Below, one piece after another: positions 17,465 through 27,268 of a stretch of DNA of 64,000 nucleotides (the stretch's first letter is position 1; every line of letters begins with the position of its first letter). A model generated the notes under the pieces. The model ran no database searches. It was not told the DNA's origin and saw only the letters and a program-made list of their open reading frames with translations. The position numbers and the translations under genes are program-made. The DNA comes from Aquimarina algiphila (GTDB lineage Bacteria > Bacteroidota > Bacteroidia > Flavobacteriales > Flavobacteriaceae). Where the stretch lies: NCBI RefSeq assembly GCF_007489275.1, contig NZ_VLNR01000022.1, positions 19,931 through 83,930 of the forward strand, read 5' to 3'.

Positions 17465-19900
17465 ATGAAGATTTCATATAACTGGCTAAAACAATTTGCT
17501 AACCTAGATTGGGATGCAGAAAAAACGGGTGAACTCCTTACTGATTTAGGACTAGAAGTTGAAGGAATAGAAGCTTACCAAAGTGTAAAAGGAGGTTTAG
17601 AAGGAGTTGTTGTAGGGCAAGTTCTTAACTGTGAGAAACATCCAAATGCAGATAAACTAAAAATCACAAAAGTTGATTTAGGAAATGGAGAACCTGTTCA
17701 GATTGTATGTGGAGCACCTAATGTATCTGCTGGCCAAAAAGTACCAGTTGCAACTATCGGAACTAAGCTTTATGACGATAAAGGTGAAGAATGGACTATA
17801 AAAAAAGGAAAAATCAGAGGCGAAGAAAGTCATGGAATGATTTGTGCCGAAGATGAATTAGGATTAGGAAAAGGTCATGACGGAATCATGGTTCTTAATT
17901 CTGACATTCCTGTTGGGACAAAGGCTGCAGAAATATTTGATATCGAAAATGACTATGTTTTTGAGATAGGACTAACTCCAAATCGTGCTGATGCAATGAG
18001 TCACTGGGGTACAGCAAGAGATCTAAAAGCTGGTCTACTTCAAAAAGATCTTAATATAGAACTTATTACTCCGTCTGTGAGTAATTTTAGAGTAGAAAAT
18101 CGATTAAAGAAAATCGATATCGAAGTTACTAATCAAGATTTAGCACCTAGATATTGCGGTTTAACAATTTCTGATATTAAAGTAAAAGAATCTCCATCTT
18201 GGTTACAACATAGACTAAAAGCTATCGGAATAACCCCTAAAAATAATGTAGTCGATGTCACCAATTATGTATTACATGAGCTGGGACAGCCTTTACATGC
18301 ATTTGACGCACATTATATTGAAGGTGATAAAATTGAAGTAAAAACAGTAGAGGCAGGAACAAAGTTCACAACTCTTGATGAAGTAGAAAGAGAATTACAC
18401 GAGGAAGATTTAATGATCTGTGATGCTGTTAAACCTCTTTGTATTGCAGGAGTATTTGGAGGAATGAACTCTGGAGTTTCAGAAACAACGACTTCTATTT
18501 TCTTGGAAAGTGCATATTTTAACCCCGTTAGTATTAGAAAGACGGCAAAAAGACATAGTCTAAATACAGACGCTTCTTTTAGATTTGAACGCGGTATTGA
18601 TCCCAATATTACAGAGTACGCATTAAAAAGAGCCGCACTACTAATACAGGAACTTGCTGGTGGAAATATCTCTAGTGAAATACTAGATCTATATCCTAAA
18701 AAAATCGAAGATTTTCAAGTGTTTTTGTCTTTTGAAAACGCAACCAAACTTATTGGAGAAGAACTTCCTCAAGAAACTATAAAACAGATTCTAACCTCGT
18801 TAGATATCAAAATTAATAGCGTTACAGAAAGTGGGATTGGTCTTACCATTCCTTCTTATAGAAATGACGTACAAAGAGAAGCCGATGTTATAGAAGAAAT
18901 TCTAAGAGTATACGGGTATAACAATATTGCATTTACTCAAAAATTAAATGCCTCGATCTCTAATATTGATAAATTTTCAGATCATAATGTGCAAAACATA
19001 ATATCAAATCAACTGGCAGGGCAGGGATTTAATGAGATGATGGCAAACTCGCTTACTACACCAGAATATATTCATTTAAGCGAACAGTTAAAAACTGAAA
19101 ATAATGTAGAAATGCTTAATCCGCTTAGTAATGATTTAGCAGTAATGCGACAGTCTATGCTCTTCTCTGGTTTAGAAGCTGTATCTTATAATAGTAACAG
19201 AAAAAGAGCAGATCTTAAATTTTTTGAATTCGGTAAAACTTATCATCATTATCAAGAAGATAGTAGAATAGAAAACAAGCATTTAAGTATCATTATTACA
19301 GGAAACCGGTCTAAAGAAAGTTGGAGAATTAATAACAGCTCCCAAGTTAGCGACTTCTTTTATTTAAAAGGTGTTGTATTATCTGTATTGGAACGCCTAA
19401 GTATAAACAGATTAAAAACAACTCCAATAAAAAACGATATATTTTCTGAAGGGATTTCATTAACTGTCGGAAAAGCTAAAGTTGTTGATTTTGGAATTAT
19501 TAAAAAATCAATTCTTAAGCATTTTTCTATTGCTCAAGAAGTACTTTATGCTGATTTTAATTGGGATGCTGTTTTAGAGTATGCAAAACATAATAAAGTA
19601 AAGTATTCTGATATTTCAAAATTTCAAGAGGTACGTCGGGATTTTGCTCTTCTTTTGGATAATGATGTAAAATTTGAAGAAATTCATACCATTGCCAAAC
19701 AGACCGAAAAACAACTATTAAAAGATATAAATTTGTTTGATGTTTATCAAGGTAAAAATCTACCTAAAGGTAAAAAATCATATGCAGTAAGCTTTACTCT
19801 ACTTGACGAAAAGAAAACACTTACAGATAAACAAATTGACAAAATTATGAACAAACTACAACATAATTTTGAAAATAAGCTAGGTGCAGAACTTAGATAA
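17465..19900 (+). CDS. pheT: Phenylalanine-tRNA ligase, beta subunit
   Basis: PheT joins PheS in the heterotetramer that charges tRNA-Phe. The 811-residue length is typical. An EMAP/OB tRNA-binding domain (about 40-150, KHPNADKLKITKVDLG) is followed by the B3/B4 editing domain (about 205-390), B5 (about 400-475, with PSYRNDVQREADVIEEILRV) and a C-terminal FDX-ACB anticodon-binding domain (about 715-811, SKFQEVRRDFALLLD). pheS is not in the window, so the two subunits are encoded separately, as is common in Bacteroidota. A long hairpin follows the stop. Confidence 0.97.
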   Translation: MKISYNWLKQFANLDWDAEKTGELLTDLGLEVEGIEAYQSVKGGLEGVVVGQVLNCEKHPNADKLKITKVDLGNGEPVQIVCGAPNVSAGQKVPVATIGTKLYDDKGEEWTIKKGKIRGEESHGMICAEDELGLGKGHDGIMVLNSDIPVGTKAAEIFDIENDYVFEIGLTPNRADAMSHWGTARDLKAGLLQKDLNIELITPSVSNFRVENRLKKIDIEVTNQDLAPRYCGLTISDIKVKESPSWLQHRLKAIGITPKNNVVDVTNYVLHELGQPLHAFDAHYIEGDKIEVKTVEAGTKFTTLDEVERELHEEDLMICDAVKPLCIAGVFGGMNSGVSETTTSIFLESAYFNPVSIRKTAKRHSLNTDASFRFERGIDPNITEYALKRAALLIQELAGGNISSEILDLYPKKIEDFQVFLSFENATKLIGEELPQETIKQILTSLDIKINSVTESGIGLTIPSYRNDVQREADVIEEILRVYGYNNIAFTQKLNASISNIDKFSDHNVQNIISNQLAGQGFNEMMANSLTTPEYIHLSEQLKTENNVEMLNPLSNDLAVMRQSMLFSGLEAVSYNSNRKRADLKFFEFGKTYHHYQEDSRIENKHLSIIITGNRSKESWRINNSSQVSDFFYLKGVVLSVLERLSINRLKTTPIKNDIFSEGISLTVGKAKVVDFGIIKKSILKHFSIAQEVLYADFNWDAVLEYAKHNKVKYSDISKFQEVRRDFALLLDNDVKFEEIHTIAKQTEKQLLKDINLFDVYQGKNLPKGKKSYAVSFTLLDEKKTLTDKQIDKIMNKLQHNFENKLGAELR

Positions 19901-19941
19901 AACAACTTAGGATACGCTTTAAAAGCGCATCCCAAGTTGTT
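19901..19941 (+). terminator. Long hairpin after pheT
   Basis: AACAACTTAGGATACGCTTT folds on AAAAGCGCATCCCAAGTTGTT, a 20-bp stem with two A/C mismatches. No clean T run follows, so it could be a weak terminator or an RNA-stabilising stem. Confidence 0.6.
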
Positions 19942-20040
19942 TAGAACTTCTAATTTGATACGACAAATTTGTGGATAATCATATTTTGTTGCATTTTTGG
20001 CGTGCCTAAACTTATTTTTTCTAACTAAACACTCAACCAA

Positions 20041-21900
20041 ATGAAAAAAATCTATGTCATTTTTCTGGCAATTTTATCAATTAGTTTTGGATATTCACAA
20101 GACAAACTTTGGGAAGTTGATCTCAAAGAAACACTATACGAAGTAGGTTGGATCAAGCAATCTAATGATGGTCTTATTATCGCTTCTGGTGCAAAAGGTT
20201 TATTAGCCATGAACAACACCACTGGAGAAACCGTATGGCATAATAAAGAACTTAAAGCTGTTGATAAAAACACTTTTCTTACCATTGATGGTTTACCTCT
20301 TTTTTATGTTGAATATATACCACTAGCTGGTAAAACAAGAGGTATTATTATTAACTCTAGTAATGGAGACATTGTTTTTGATACTAAAGATGATGGTTAT
20401 AGAATAAAAGACTTTACCATATTACAAAATAATGGTGTAATCCTTTTTGAACTGACTAAAGACAAAGAACGCTATCTTATGAGTTTCAGTCTAAAAACTT
20501 GGAAAAAAGAATGGATAACAGCGCTTGGAGAAAGTAAGGGCTTCATTAAAAGCCTTATTTCAAAAAGAAGTTTTATAGATCATGGACCATATTTTAACAA
20601 AGAGAATAATTTGATTATCGGTATCAAAAATCAAATATTTACTATAAATGGTACTAATGGAGAAATTGTATGGAAACACGAAGCTGATAAGCGAATTAAA
20701 GCATTGGTATATTCTGACATTAATAACAGCCTTTATCTTGGTATCAAAAAATCCAATAAACTTACAGTACTAGACCCCATAAATGGAAGTGATATAACTC
20801 CCGGTAAATTAAAACTACGAGGAACACTAATAGATGTACGTCCAGATGAAGCTAACAATCTAATTGTTGTAGAAACAGAAGGTTTTAATATTATTGATCC
20901 AAAAACAAATGTGTTTAAATGGAAAAAAAGCTTCAAAATAGATTTTCTAGACGAAGTAATTCCTCATCCAAAAGGTTTTATTGCCATTGGTAAGCATGAA
21001 AAAGATGGTACTATAGCTCTAGTTAATCCCGAAGGAGATAAAATCTGGGATAGTAAAGTTAAAGGATATGCATATTATGTGACTCCTACAGAAAAAGGTA
21101 TTATGTATGTATCTACTGAAAGATCAAATATTCTTGATTTTGTAAAAGGAAAAGATGTATGGGATAAAGATGTGAAATTTAAATCAATCCCGGCAGTTAC
21201 TTATGATGAAAAGGAAGAAAAAGTAGTACTTTTTGAGAATAAAAAGGGATACAAATTTGATTTAAAATCTGGACAAATAGAATTATTTGCAGAAGATATC
21301 GCTCTAGAAAATGTGAAAAAGAAAACCCCACTTGTTGCAGAATATGTAAAAGATGGCGGATATCTATTATTTACCGAACAACATATCTCCTTGTTATCTC
21401 CTACAGGAACCTTAAAGTATACTCAGTATTATGAACCTGCATCTAGTCTAAAAGGTTTTGCACAAATGGCTGAAATAGGATTAGCAGTGGCTGGTGTAGA
21501 TCTTGATATTGGTGGAGCTTTGGAAAATATTGATCAACTTTCTGCCTTGTCTAGCGGTGTTTACAGAAGATCAACAGATCAAAATGATGGTACAGCTACA
21601 GAATCTATGGTAGCTGGCTTATATGTTGGAGACGGTCAAAATATGGCTACTGTTTTTGAAATTACAAAAACCAGATACTCTAATTCAAAAAGTATTAAGG
21701 ACCATCAATTTATAGTAGCAAAAATAAAAAGCGACACTGCTCCTACAAAGCATTCTATAAATATGATTAACAAAAAAACCGGAGCAATTGATAAACAAAT
21801 TGATCTTTTAGATAAAACACCAAACTATCTAATAGATGTGATCGATGATGTTATTTTCATTAATGAAAAAAATCATTTGATTTCTTCATATAAGTTTTAG
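20041..21900 (+). CDS. Secreted PQQ-like beta-propeller protein
   Basis: The 619-residue product has a signal peptide (MKKIYVIFLAILSISFGYSQ). From about residue 20 to 430 there are repeated blades of the PQQ/BamB-like type, with motifs such as AMNNTTGETVWHNKELK, TINGTNGEIVWKHEADK and VNPEGDKIWDSKVKG, where a final W packs each blade. The C-terminal 150 residues differ (TKHSINMINKKTGAIDKQI). Such proteins can be scaffolds or enzymes. No PQQ ligand set is evident, so I favour a structural or binding role. It appears monocistronic with a terminator after it. Confidence 0.82.
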   Translation: MKKIYVIFLAILSISFGYSQDKLWEVDLKETLYEVGWIKQSNDGLIIASGAKGLLAMNNTTGETVWHNKELKAVDKNTFLTIDGLPLFYVEYIPLAGKTRGIIINSSNGDIVFDTKDDGYRIKDFTILQNNGVILFELTKDKERYLMSFSLKTWKKEWITALGESKGFIKSLISKRSFIDHGPYFNKENNLIIGIKNQIFTINGTNGEIVWKHEADKRIKALVYSDINNSLYLGIKKSNKLTVLDPINGSDITPGKLKLRGTLIDVRPDEANNLIVVETEGFNIIDPKTNVFKWKKSFKIDFLDEVIPHPKGFIAIGKHEKDGTIALVNPEGDKIWDSKVKGYAYYVTPTEKGIMYVSTERSNILDFVKGKDVWDKDVKFKSIPAVTYDEKEEKVVLFENKKGYKFDLKSGQIELFAEDIALENVKKKTPLVAEYVKDGGYLLFTEQHISLLSPTGTLKYTQYYEPASSLKGFAQMAEIGLAVAGVDLDIGGALENIDQLSALSSGVYRRSTDQNDGTATESMVAGLYVGDGQNMATVFEITKTRYSNSKSIKDHQFIVAKIKSDTAPTKHSINMINKKTGAIDKQIDLLDKTPNYLIDVIDDVIFINEKNHLISSYKF

Positions 21901-21927
21901 AGATACTAAAATTTAAAACTTAATTTC

Positions 21928-21961
21928 AAAAGAGGCTGTTTTATGAAACAGTCTCTTTTTT
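21928..21961 (+). terminator. Hairpin terminator
   Basis: AAAGAGgCTGTTT pairs with AAACAGtCTCTTT with one mismatch around a short loop, followed by a long T run. Confidence 0.8.
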
Positions 21962-22069
21962 TTGATTTATTTGTATTTGACTTTTTTTGAAATTAATCAC
22001 CATCCTATCGTACACAAATTAGTTCTAAAACTTATATCTTTATCCTAAAGCAGTAGATAAAACAGTAAA

Positions 22070-22095
22070 TGACATATAGGTGACATAGATATGTC
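22070..22095 (+). promoter_or_regulatory. Putative operator of the HTH regulator
   Basis: TGACATA is repeated directly (22070-22076 and 22081-22087), and GACATAT (22071-22077) forms an inverted repeat with ATATGTC (22089-22095). The cluster lies 54-79 bases upstream of the HTH gene, where an autoregulatory site would be expected. Inference only. Confidence 0.4.
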
Positions 22096-22148
22096 GTAAC
22101 AAAAATCGTGAGCTCTTGATAGCTTTGTTCTAAACAAAAATCAAAATT

Positions 22149-22706
22149 ATGGAAGATCGATCAATAGCAAAAAACTTAGTATATCAACGTAAGTTAAAAG
22201 GATACACTCAAGAAGAACTCTCAGAACGAACTCACGTTACCATTCGAACTATACAACGTATTGAAAAAGGTGAATTAAATCCACATTTACAAACTGTCAA
22301 ACTTCTTGCTACTGCGTTAGAAATCGAAGTTGATGACCTATTAATCTTAGAGGATCCAAAAGAAGAGACGATTCAGAAAAAATGGCTATTACTAATGCAC
22401 GGAATTCCTATTTTAGGATTAGGTATTCCCTTATGCAATATACTGATTCCTTTATTTTTATGGATTCATAAAAGAGAGGATCATAAAATTTATGATATTC
22501 ATGGAAGAGCAATTGTTAATTTTCAGATCACCATTACGATCCTATTTGTATTATCTCTTATCGCATTAGTAACCATACCTGGTGCCTTTTTCTTTTTTAT
22601 TGCGGTTATCCCATTTAGTATTATTGTAATGATTAAAAATGTAATATCTGCTATAAATTCTCAAAAATGCTATTATCCACTCTCTATTCCTTTTATTAAA
22701 AAATAA
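22149..22706 (+). CDS. HTH (Xre) regulator fused to DUF4870-like membrane domain
   Basis: The 185-residue protein joins an N-terminal Xre-type helix-turn-helix (residues 1-65; GYTQEELSERTHVTIRTIQR, then IEKGELNPHLQTV) to a C-terminal hydrophobic domain (about 77-175) with three or four membrane segments and a DHKIYDIHGRAIVNFQI stretch typical of DUF4870. It would be a membrane-tethered DNA-binding protein that could sense the membrane state. A cluster of short repeats upstream (22070-22095) may be its own operator. Stand-alone gene. Confidence 0.85.
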   Translation: MEDRSIAKNLVYQRKLKGYTQEELSERTHVTIRTIQRIEKGELNPHLQTVKLLATALEIEVDDLLILEDPKEETIQKKWLLLMHGIPILGLGIPLCNILIPLFLWIHKREDHKIYDIHGRAIVNFQITITILFVLSLIALVTIPGAFFFFIAVIPFSIIVMIKNVISAINSQKCYYPLSIPFIKK

Positions 22707-23052
22707 AAAAATCAATAAAAATACTAAGCATTATATTTCTTTTGTACGTCATAAACTTCTCTAATAGTCATACTATACGAATCTCCTTATGAATTTGGAG
22801 TATTTAAAAAAATCCATAGTGATCGTCTCATACCCATTTGATCGTATTTCAGAAAACAGGAAAAGGAGTGATGATAATACTAGATAAATTATTCTTAAAG
22901 AACTTCTTAAAATTGTATTACATGACATTTATATTCCTTGGAAATGAAAAAAATTATATGATATACAAAAAATAAAACACATATAATATTCTAATAAAAA
23001 AAGCCAGAATCGAATGATTCTGGCTTTTATATTTTCATAAGCTTTTAGTAAT
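22707..23052. other. Gene-free stretch
   Basis: About 345 AT-rich bases between convergent genes. I find no open frame with protein-like character, only the hairpin at 22999-23028 near the right end. GAATCTCCTTATGAATTTGGAG is spanned by a weak dyad near 22780-22801. Confidence 0.5.
22999..23028 (-). terminator. Hairpin terminator of the gyrA-TPR unit
   Basis: AAAAGCCAGAATC pairs perfectly with GATTCTGGCTTTT around a four-base loop; the minus strand continues with a T run. It ends the minus-strand TPR gene. Confidence 0.85.
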
Positions 23053-24327
23053 CTAGTTACCTCCTTCTAAAGCTTTTAATTTACTTTTCATTTCATCAGC
23101 TTTTGGATTGTCAAGCTGATAATAGATATTCATCAAAGTACGGATAGCCTCTACATTGTCTGGCTTACTTTTTAAGGCTCCTTCAAGATAAGGGACAGCA
23201 TTTTTGTATATATTCTGTCTTTCTACCTTAAGTTCCTCATATCTTTTATTGTCTTTTGAAGATGTACCCAGACCATTCATTTCATCAACAATCTTAGTTT
23301 CTCCACCTAGGATAATAGAAGCAATATTAATTTGAGCTGCAGTATAATCTGGCTTCAATTCTAATGCTTTTTTATAATATCCTAATGCTTGGTCATTATC
23401 TCCAAGACGAGATGCACTAACACCTAAATTATAAAGTAAGTCTGGATTCTCAGGATCATTAGCAACAATCTGCTCCATAATTTCTTTATACTTAGCGATG
23501 TTTCCTAACTTATAATATACATCAGCTTCAGCTTGCATTAAAGCTGCATCATTAGGATTTTCTTTTTTTGCATCACTTATAGCAGCTACAGCTTCTTCAT
23601 CTTTTCCTTGACTCATATAGATCAATGCTATATTTTTAGCAATCTCTCCTTTTTTAGATTCAGAAGTGCGAGTTTCTGGTTTGATGTATGAACCAGATTT
23701 CACAGATGCATCTCTAATCAATTTTGAATCAAAAGGCTCTACTTTACCTGTTGCTTTATCTGTTGCAACAAATTCAGTTTTAATACCACTAAAATTAAGT
23801 TCTTTTAACTCTTTGTAGTATAATAATGCTTTATCATAATCTTTTGCATTAACAGAATTACCAGCAGCATAATATAAATATGTTGTATCTGCTTTATTGG
23901 TTTTATATCCTAAATATAATTTTTCTGCTGCACCTTTATAGTTTTTAGCATTTTGATCTTTAATTGCATTTTCTATTAAAGCTTGACGCAATAACTGCAA
24001 TTTTTGGCTAGCATCTGCAGTATACTTAGATCCACCTGCCGTTTTTTCAATCTCTATTGATTTATTATAAGCATCTGCAGCAGCTTCTACTTTCTCTAAA
24101 GATTCTCCAGACGAAGATGCCAAGACCTGACCTTTAAAGAAATAAAATTGAGCTTTCATTTTTTCATCAGCCATATCTAACTGCCCCTCTGCAGCTTTCA
24201 ATGCATCACTAGCAACATCCATATTTCCGGATTTAAGCGCCTTTGCAGCAGCTTTTAATGCTTGTTTTTGAGAAAATCCAATAGCACTAACTGCTAAGAA
24301 CAGTACTACGATAAATTTAGTCTTCAT
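23053..24327 (-). CDS. Exported tetratricopeptide-repeat protein
   Basis: The 424-residue product has a signal peptide (MKTKFIVVLFLAVSAIGFSQ) and is otherwise built of TPR-like helices, for example GSGESLEKVEAAADAYNKSI-like units, NPNDAALMQAEADVYYKLGN and NPDLLYNLGVSASRLGDNDQ followed by ALGYYKKALELKPDY. It lies 27 bases downstream of gyrA on the same strand, an arrangement repeated in flavobacteria, so it is probably cotranscribed. A scaffold or assembly role in the envelope is likely, with no known partner. Confidence 0.85.
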   Translation of the reverse strand: MKTKFIVVLFLAVSAIGFSQKQALKAAAKALKSGNMDVASDALKAAEGQLDMADEKMKAQFYFFKGQVLASSSGESLEKVEAAADAYNKSIEIEKTAGGSKYTADASQKLQLLRQALIENAIKDQNAKNYKGAAEKLYLGYKTNKADTTYLYYAAGNSVNAKDYDKALLYYKELKELNFSGIKTEFVATDKATGKVEPFDSKLIRDASVKSGSYIKPETRTSESKKGEIAKNIALIYMSQGKDEEAVAAISDAKKENPNDAALMQAEADVYYKLGNIAKYKEIMEQIVANDPENPDLLYNLGVSASRLGDNDQALGYYKKALELKPDYTAAQINIASIILGGETKIVDEMNGLGTSSKDNKRYEELKVERQNIYKNAVPYLEGALKSKPDNVEAIRTLMNIYYQLDNPKADEMKSKLKALEGGN

Positions 24328-24354
24328 TACTTGAGTTTTTAAAATGGGATTTAA

Positions 24355-26898
24355 TTATTGTTTCGTTTTATCATCAATATTCGTGCCATCTGAAGCATTA
24401 TCAGCATCTGTCATAGGAGAATCTACATCTTCTACAATTTCTGCATCATCTATATCGTCTTCATCATGCATAACTTTTGCTACTGCCGCAATAGAATCTT
24501 TACCTTTTAAGTTAATTAAACGTACTCCCTGAGTTGCACGTCCCATCACTCGCAAATCTTCTACGGCTAACCTAATAGCTATTCCTGATTTATTTATAAT
24601 CATCAGATCATCAAGATCAGTAACATTTTTAATAGCTACCAGATTACCTGTTTTGTCGGTTACAGAAATAGTCTTAACCCCTTTACCTCCTCTATTCGTA
24701 ATTCGATAATCTTCTAGCTTTGAACGTTTTCCGTATCCGTTCTCTGAAACCACTAAGATATTACTTTCCATCTCATTTACAGCAACCATACCAATTACTT
24801 CATCTTTTTCATCTGCTAATCGTATACCTCTTACACCTGAAGCACCACGTCCCATAGGTCTCGTTTTCTCTTCTTCAAAACGAATAGCCTTACCTGATCG
24901 TACTGCTAGCATCACCTGACTTTTACCATCTGTTAGCTTAGCCTCTAGAAGTTCATCATCATCTTTAATGGTAATTGCGTTTATACCATTTGTTCTTGGT
25001 CTGGAGTATTGTTCTAAAGATGTCTTTTTGACCTGACCTTTTTTCGTTGCCATAATGACATAATGAGAATTAATGTACTCTTCATCTTTAAGATCTTGAG
25101 TACAAATAAAAGCTTTCACTTTATCATCACTATGAATATTAATCAAGTTTTGTATCGCTCTACCTTTTGATGTTTTACTTCCTTCTGGTATTTCATATAC
25201 TCTCATCCAGAAACATTTTCCTTTTTGTGTAAAGAATAACATATACTGGTGATTAGTCCCTACAAACAAATGCTCAAGAAAATCTTCATTACGTGTAGTA
25301 CTTCCTTTTTGTCCTACTCCTCCTCTATTTTGTTTCTTGTATTCATTAAGAGATGTTCTTTTGATATAACCTGCATGCGAAATCGTAATTACTACTTTTT
25401 CATCAGGAATCATATCTTCAATACTTAAATCTCCTCCAGCATATTCTATCTGAGAACGACGTTCATCACCGTATTTTTCTTTTATTTCGGCAAGTTCTTC
25501 TTTGATAATTGTCATTCTACGATCTTTCTTCTCCAAGATATCCTTAAGATCTTCGATAGTCTTCATCAAATCTTCATACTCTGCACGTAACTTATCTTGC
25601 TCCAGACCAGTTAACTGACGTAATCGCATCTCTACGATTGCTTTAGCCTGTATCTCAGATAGCTTAAAACGTTCAATAAGCTTTTCACGAGCCTCATCAG
25701 CATTAGAAGAAGCACGGATTAAAGCAATGACTTCATCAATATTATCAGAAGCAATGATTAAACCTTCTAAAATATGAGCTCTTTCTTCTGCCTTTCTTAA
25801 TTCATATTTTGTACGACGAACAACAACCTCATGTCTATGTTCTACAAAATAATGAATCATTTCTTTTACATTCAACAACTGTGGCCTTCCATTAACAAGT
25901 GCAATATTATTAACACTAAAAGAAGACTGTAATGCGGTATATTTGTATAAAAGATTTAAAACGATATTAGGTATAGCATCACGTTTTAATACGTATACAA
26001 TACGCATCCCTTTTCTATCAGACTCATCTCTGATCGTAGAAATACCATCTATCTTTTTGTCATTAACCAGATCTGCAGTCTTTTTAATCATATCTGCTTT
26101 ATTGACCTGATAAGGAATTTCAGAAACAATGATACATTCTCTACCATTTACTTCTTCAAAACTTGCTTTTGCCCGGATAACAATACGTCCTCTACCTGTT
26201 TTAAAGGCTTCTCTAACCCCATCATATCCATAAATTGTACCTCCTGTAGGGAAGTCAGGAGCCTTTATATGCTGTATTAACTCATCTATTTCGATGTCGT
26301 TATTATCGATATAAGCTACCGTACCATCTACAACTTCAGTCAAATTATGAGGAGGCATATTTGTGGCCATACCAACCGCAATACCAGAAGCTCCATTAAT
26401 CAAGAGTCCTGGAACCCTTGTTGGTAAAACTGTAGGCTCTTGTAGTGTATCATCAAAATTAAATGTATGATCTACGGTTTCTTTTTCTATATCTGCAAGC
26501 ATATCTTCAGATATCTTTCTCATTCTTGCCTCTGTATAACGCATAGCAGCAGGACTATCTCCATCTACAGAACCAAAGTTACCTTGACCATCAACTAACA
26601 TATACCTTAAACTCCATTCCTGAGCCATACGTACCATTGTGTCATATACCGAGGTATCTCCATGAGGGTGATATTTACCAAGTACTTCACCTACAATTCT
26701 TGCAGACTTCTTATGGGCACTACTGGCTTTAACACCCAGTTCATACATACCATATAATACACGCCTATGTACAGGCTTAAGACCGTCTCTAACATCTGGA
26801 AGTGCACGAGAAACAATAACCGACATTGAGTAATCAATGTAGGCAGATTTCATCTCATCCTCGATGTTGATGGGTATAAGCTTTTCTCCTTCAGCCAT
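24355..26898 (-). CDS. gyrA: DNA gyrase subunit A
   Basis: GyrA cuts and rejoins DNA in the A2B2 gyrase that introduces negative supercoils. The 847-residue protein has the breakage-reunion domain (about 30-480) with catalytic tyrosine Y121 in RYTEARM, the coiled-coil tower, and a C-terminal beta-pinwheel (about 500-810) with a GyrA-box-like segment [12 protein letters not shown]. The quinolone-binding region reads [10 protein letters not shown], with Thr82 at the position of E. coli Ser83 and Asp86 at Asp87; Thr here is normal in flavobacteria. An acidic tail follows. gyrB is not in the window. Confidence 0.97.
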   Translation of the reverse strand: MAEGEKLIPINIEDEMKSAYIDYSMSVIVSRALPDVRDGLKPVHRRVLYGMYELGVKASSAHKKSARIVGEVLGKYHPHGDTSVYDTMVRMAQEWSLRYMLVDGQGNFGSVDGDSPAAMRYTEARMRKISEDMLADIEKETVDHTFNFDDTLQEPTVLPTRVPGLLINGASGIAVGMATNMPPHNLTEVVDGTVAYIDNNDIEIDELIQHIKAPDFPTGGTIYGYDGVREAFKTGRGRIVIRAKASFEEVNGRECIIVSEIPYQVNKADMIKKTADLVNDKKIDGISTIRDESDRKGMRIVYVLKRDAIPNIVLNLLYKYTALQSSFSVNNIALVNGRPQLLNVKEMIHYFVEHRHEVVVRRTKYELRKAEERAHILEGLIIASDNIDEVIALIRASSNADEAREKLIERFKLSEIQAKAIVEMRLRQLTGLEQDKLRAEYEDLMKTIEDLKDILEKKDRRMTIIKEELAEIKEKYGDERRSQIEYAGGDLSIEDMIPDEKVVITISHAGYIKRTSLNEYKKQNRGGVGQKGSTTRNEDFLEHLFVGTNHQYMLFFTQKGKCFWMRVYEIPEGSKTSKGRAIQNLINIHSDDKVKAFICTQDLKDEEYINSHYVIMATKKGQVKKTSLEQYSRPRTNGINAITIKDDDELLEAKLTDGKSQVMLAVRSGKAIRFEEEKTRPMGRGASGVRGIRLADEKDEVIGMVAVNEMESNILVVSENGYGKRSKLEDYRITNRGGKGVKTISVTDKTGNLVAIKNVTDLDDLMIINKSGIAIRLAVEDLRVMGRATQGVRLINLKGKDSIAAVAKVMHDEDDIDDAEIVEDVDSPMTDADNASDGTNIDDKTKQ

Positions 26899-27268
26899 AA
26901 AAAATTTATTTTATTCTAAAATTGATTAATTAAACGGGCTAATTTAAGTAAATTAAGACGGTTTTAACAGCTATTGACCTATGTAATATACGTAATTTAT
27001 TAACAATGATCAGGATGTATATGGTTAATAAGTCTACTATCTTAGGTTTTGATTATTAAAGCTTTTTTTGTCTATTTACCATTAGAAGTGAAAAACATTA
27101 ACAAAAACTACTTGTTTGAGTGACTGTTTTTGAAAGAAAGGAATTACATGACAAAATTTCCTATTCAGTATAGATATATGTTAATCATCGATTAAAAGGA
27201 ATAGTTTTTGTCAATGTAATTCTAAAAATTACTATTTTAGTTATAAAGAAAAAGAAAGAGTATAATTT
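26899..27268. other. Divergent intergenic region between gyrA and clpC
   Basis: 370 AT-rich bases holding both promoters. The right half contains the imperfect inverted repeat at 27141-27222; the left half (26899-27140) shows nothing I can name. Confidence 0.5.
27141..27222. repeat. Imperfect inverted repeat upstream of clpC
   Basis: GAATTACATGACAAAA (27141-27156) plus CTATTC (27161-27166) is mirrored by GGAATAG (27198-27204) and TTTTTGTCAATGTAATTC (27205-27222). The arms could form a stem of about 20 pairs with a few bulges and a 31-base loop, 47 bases before the clpC start. Confidence 0.6.

Noticed and set aside
22707..22998. Possible decayed gene
   Set aside because: No stretch in any frame shows protein-like composition or resembles a neighbour.
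26637..26666. GyrA Thr at the Ser83 position as a resistance mutation
   Set aside because: Thr is the usual residue here in flavobacteria, so it gives no evidence of quinolone resistance.
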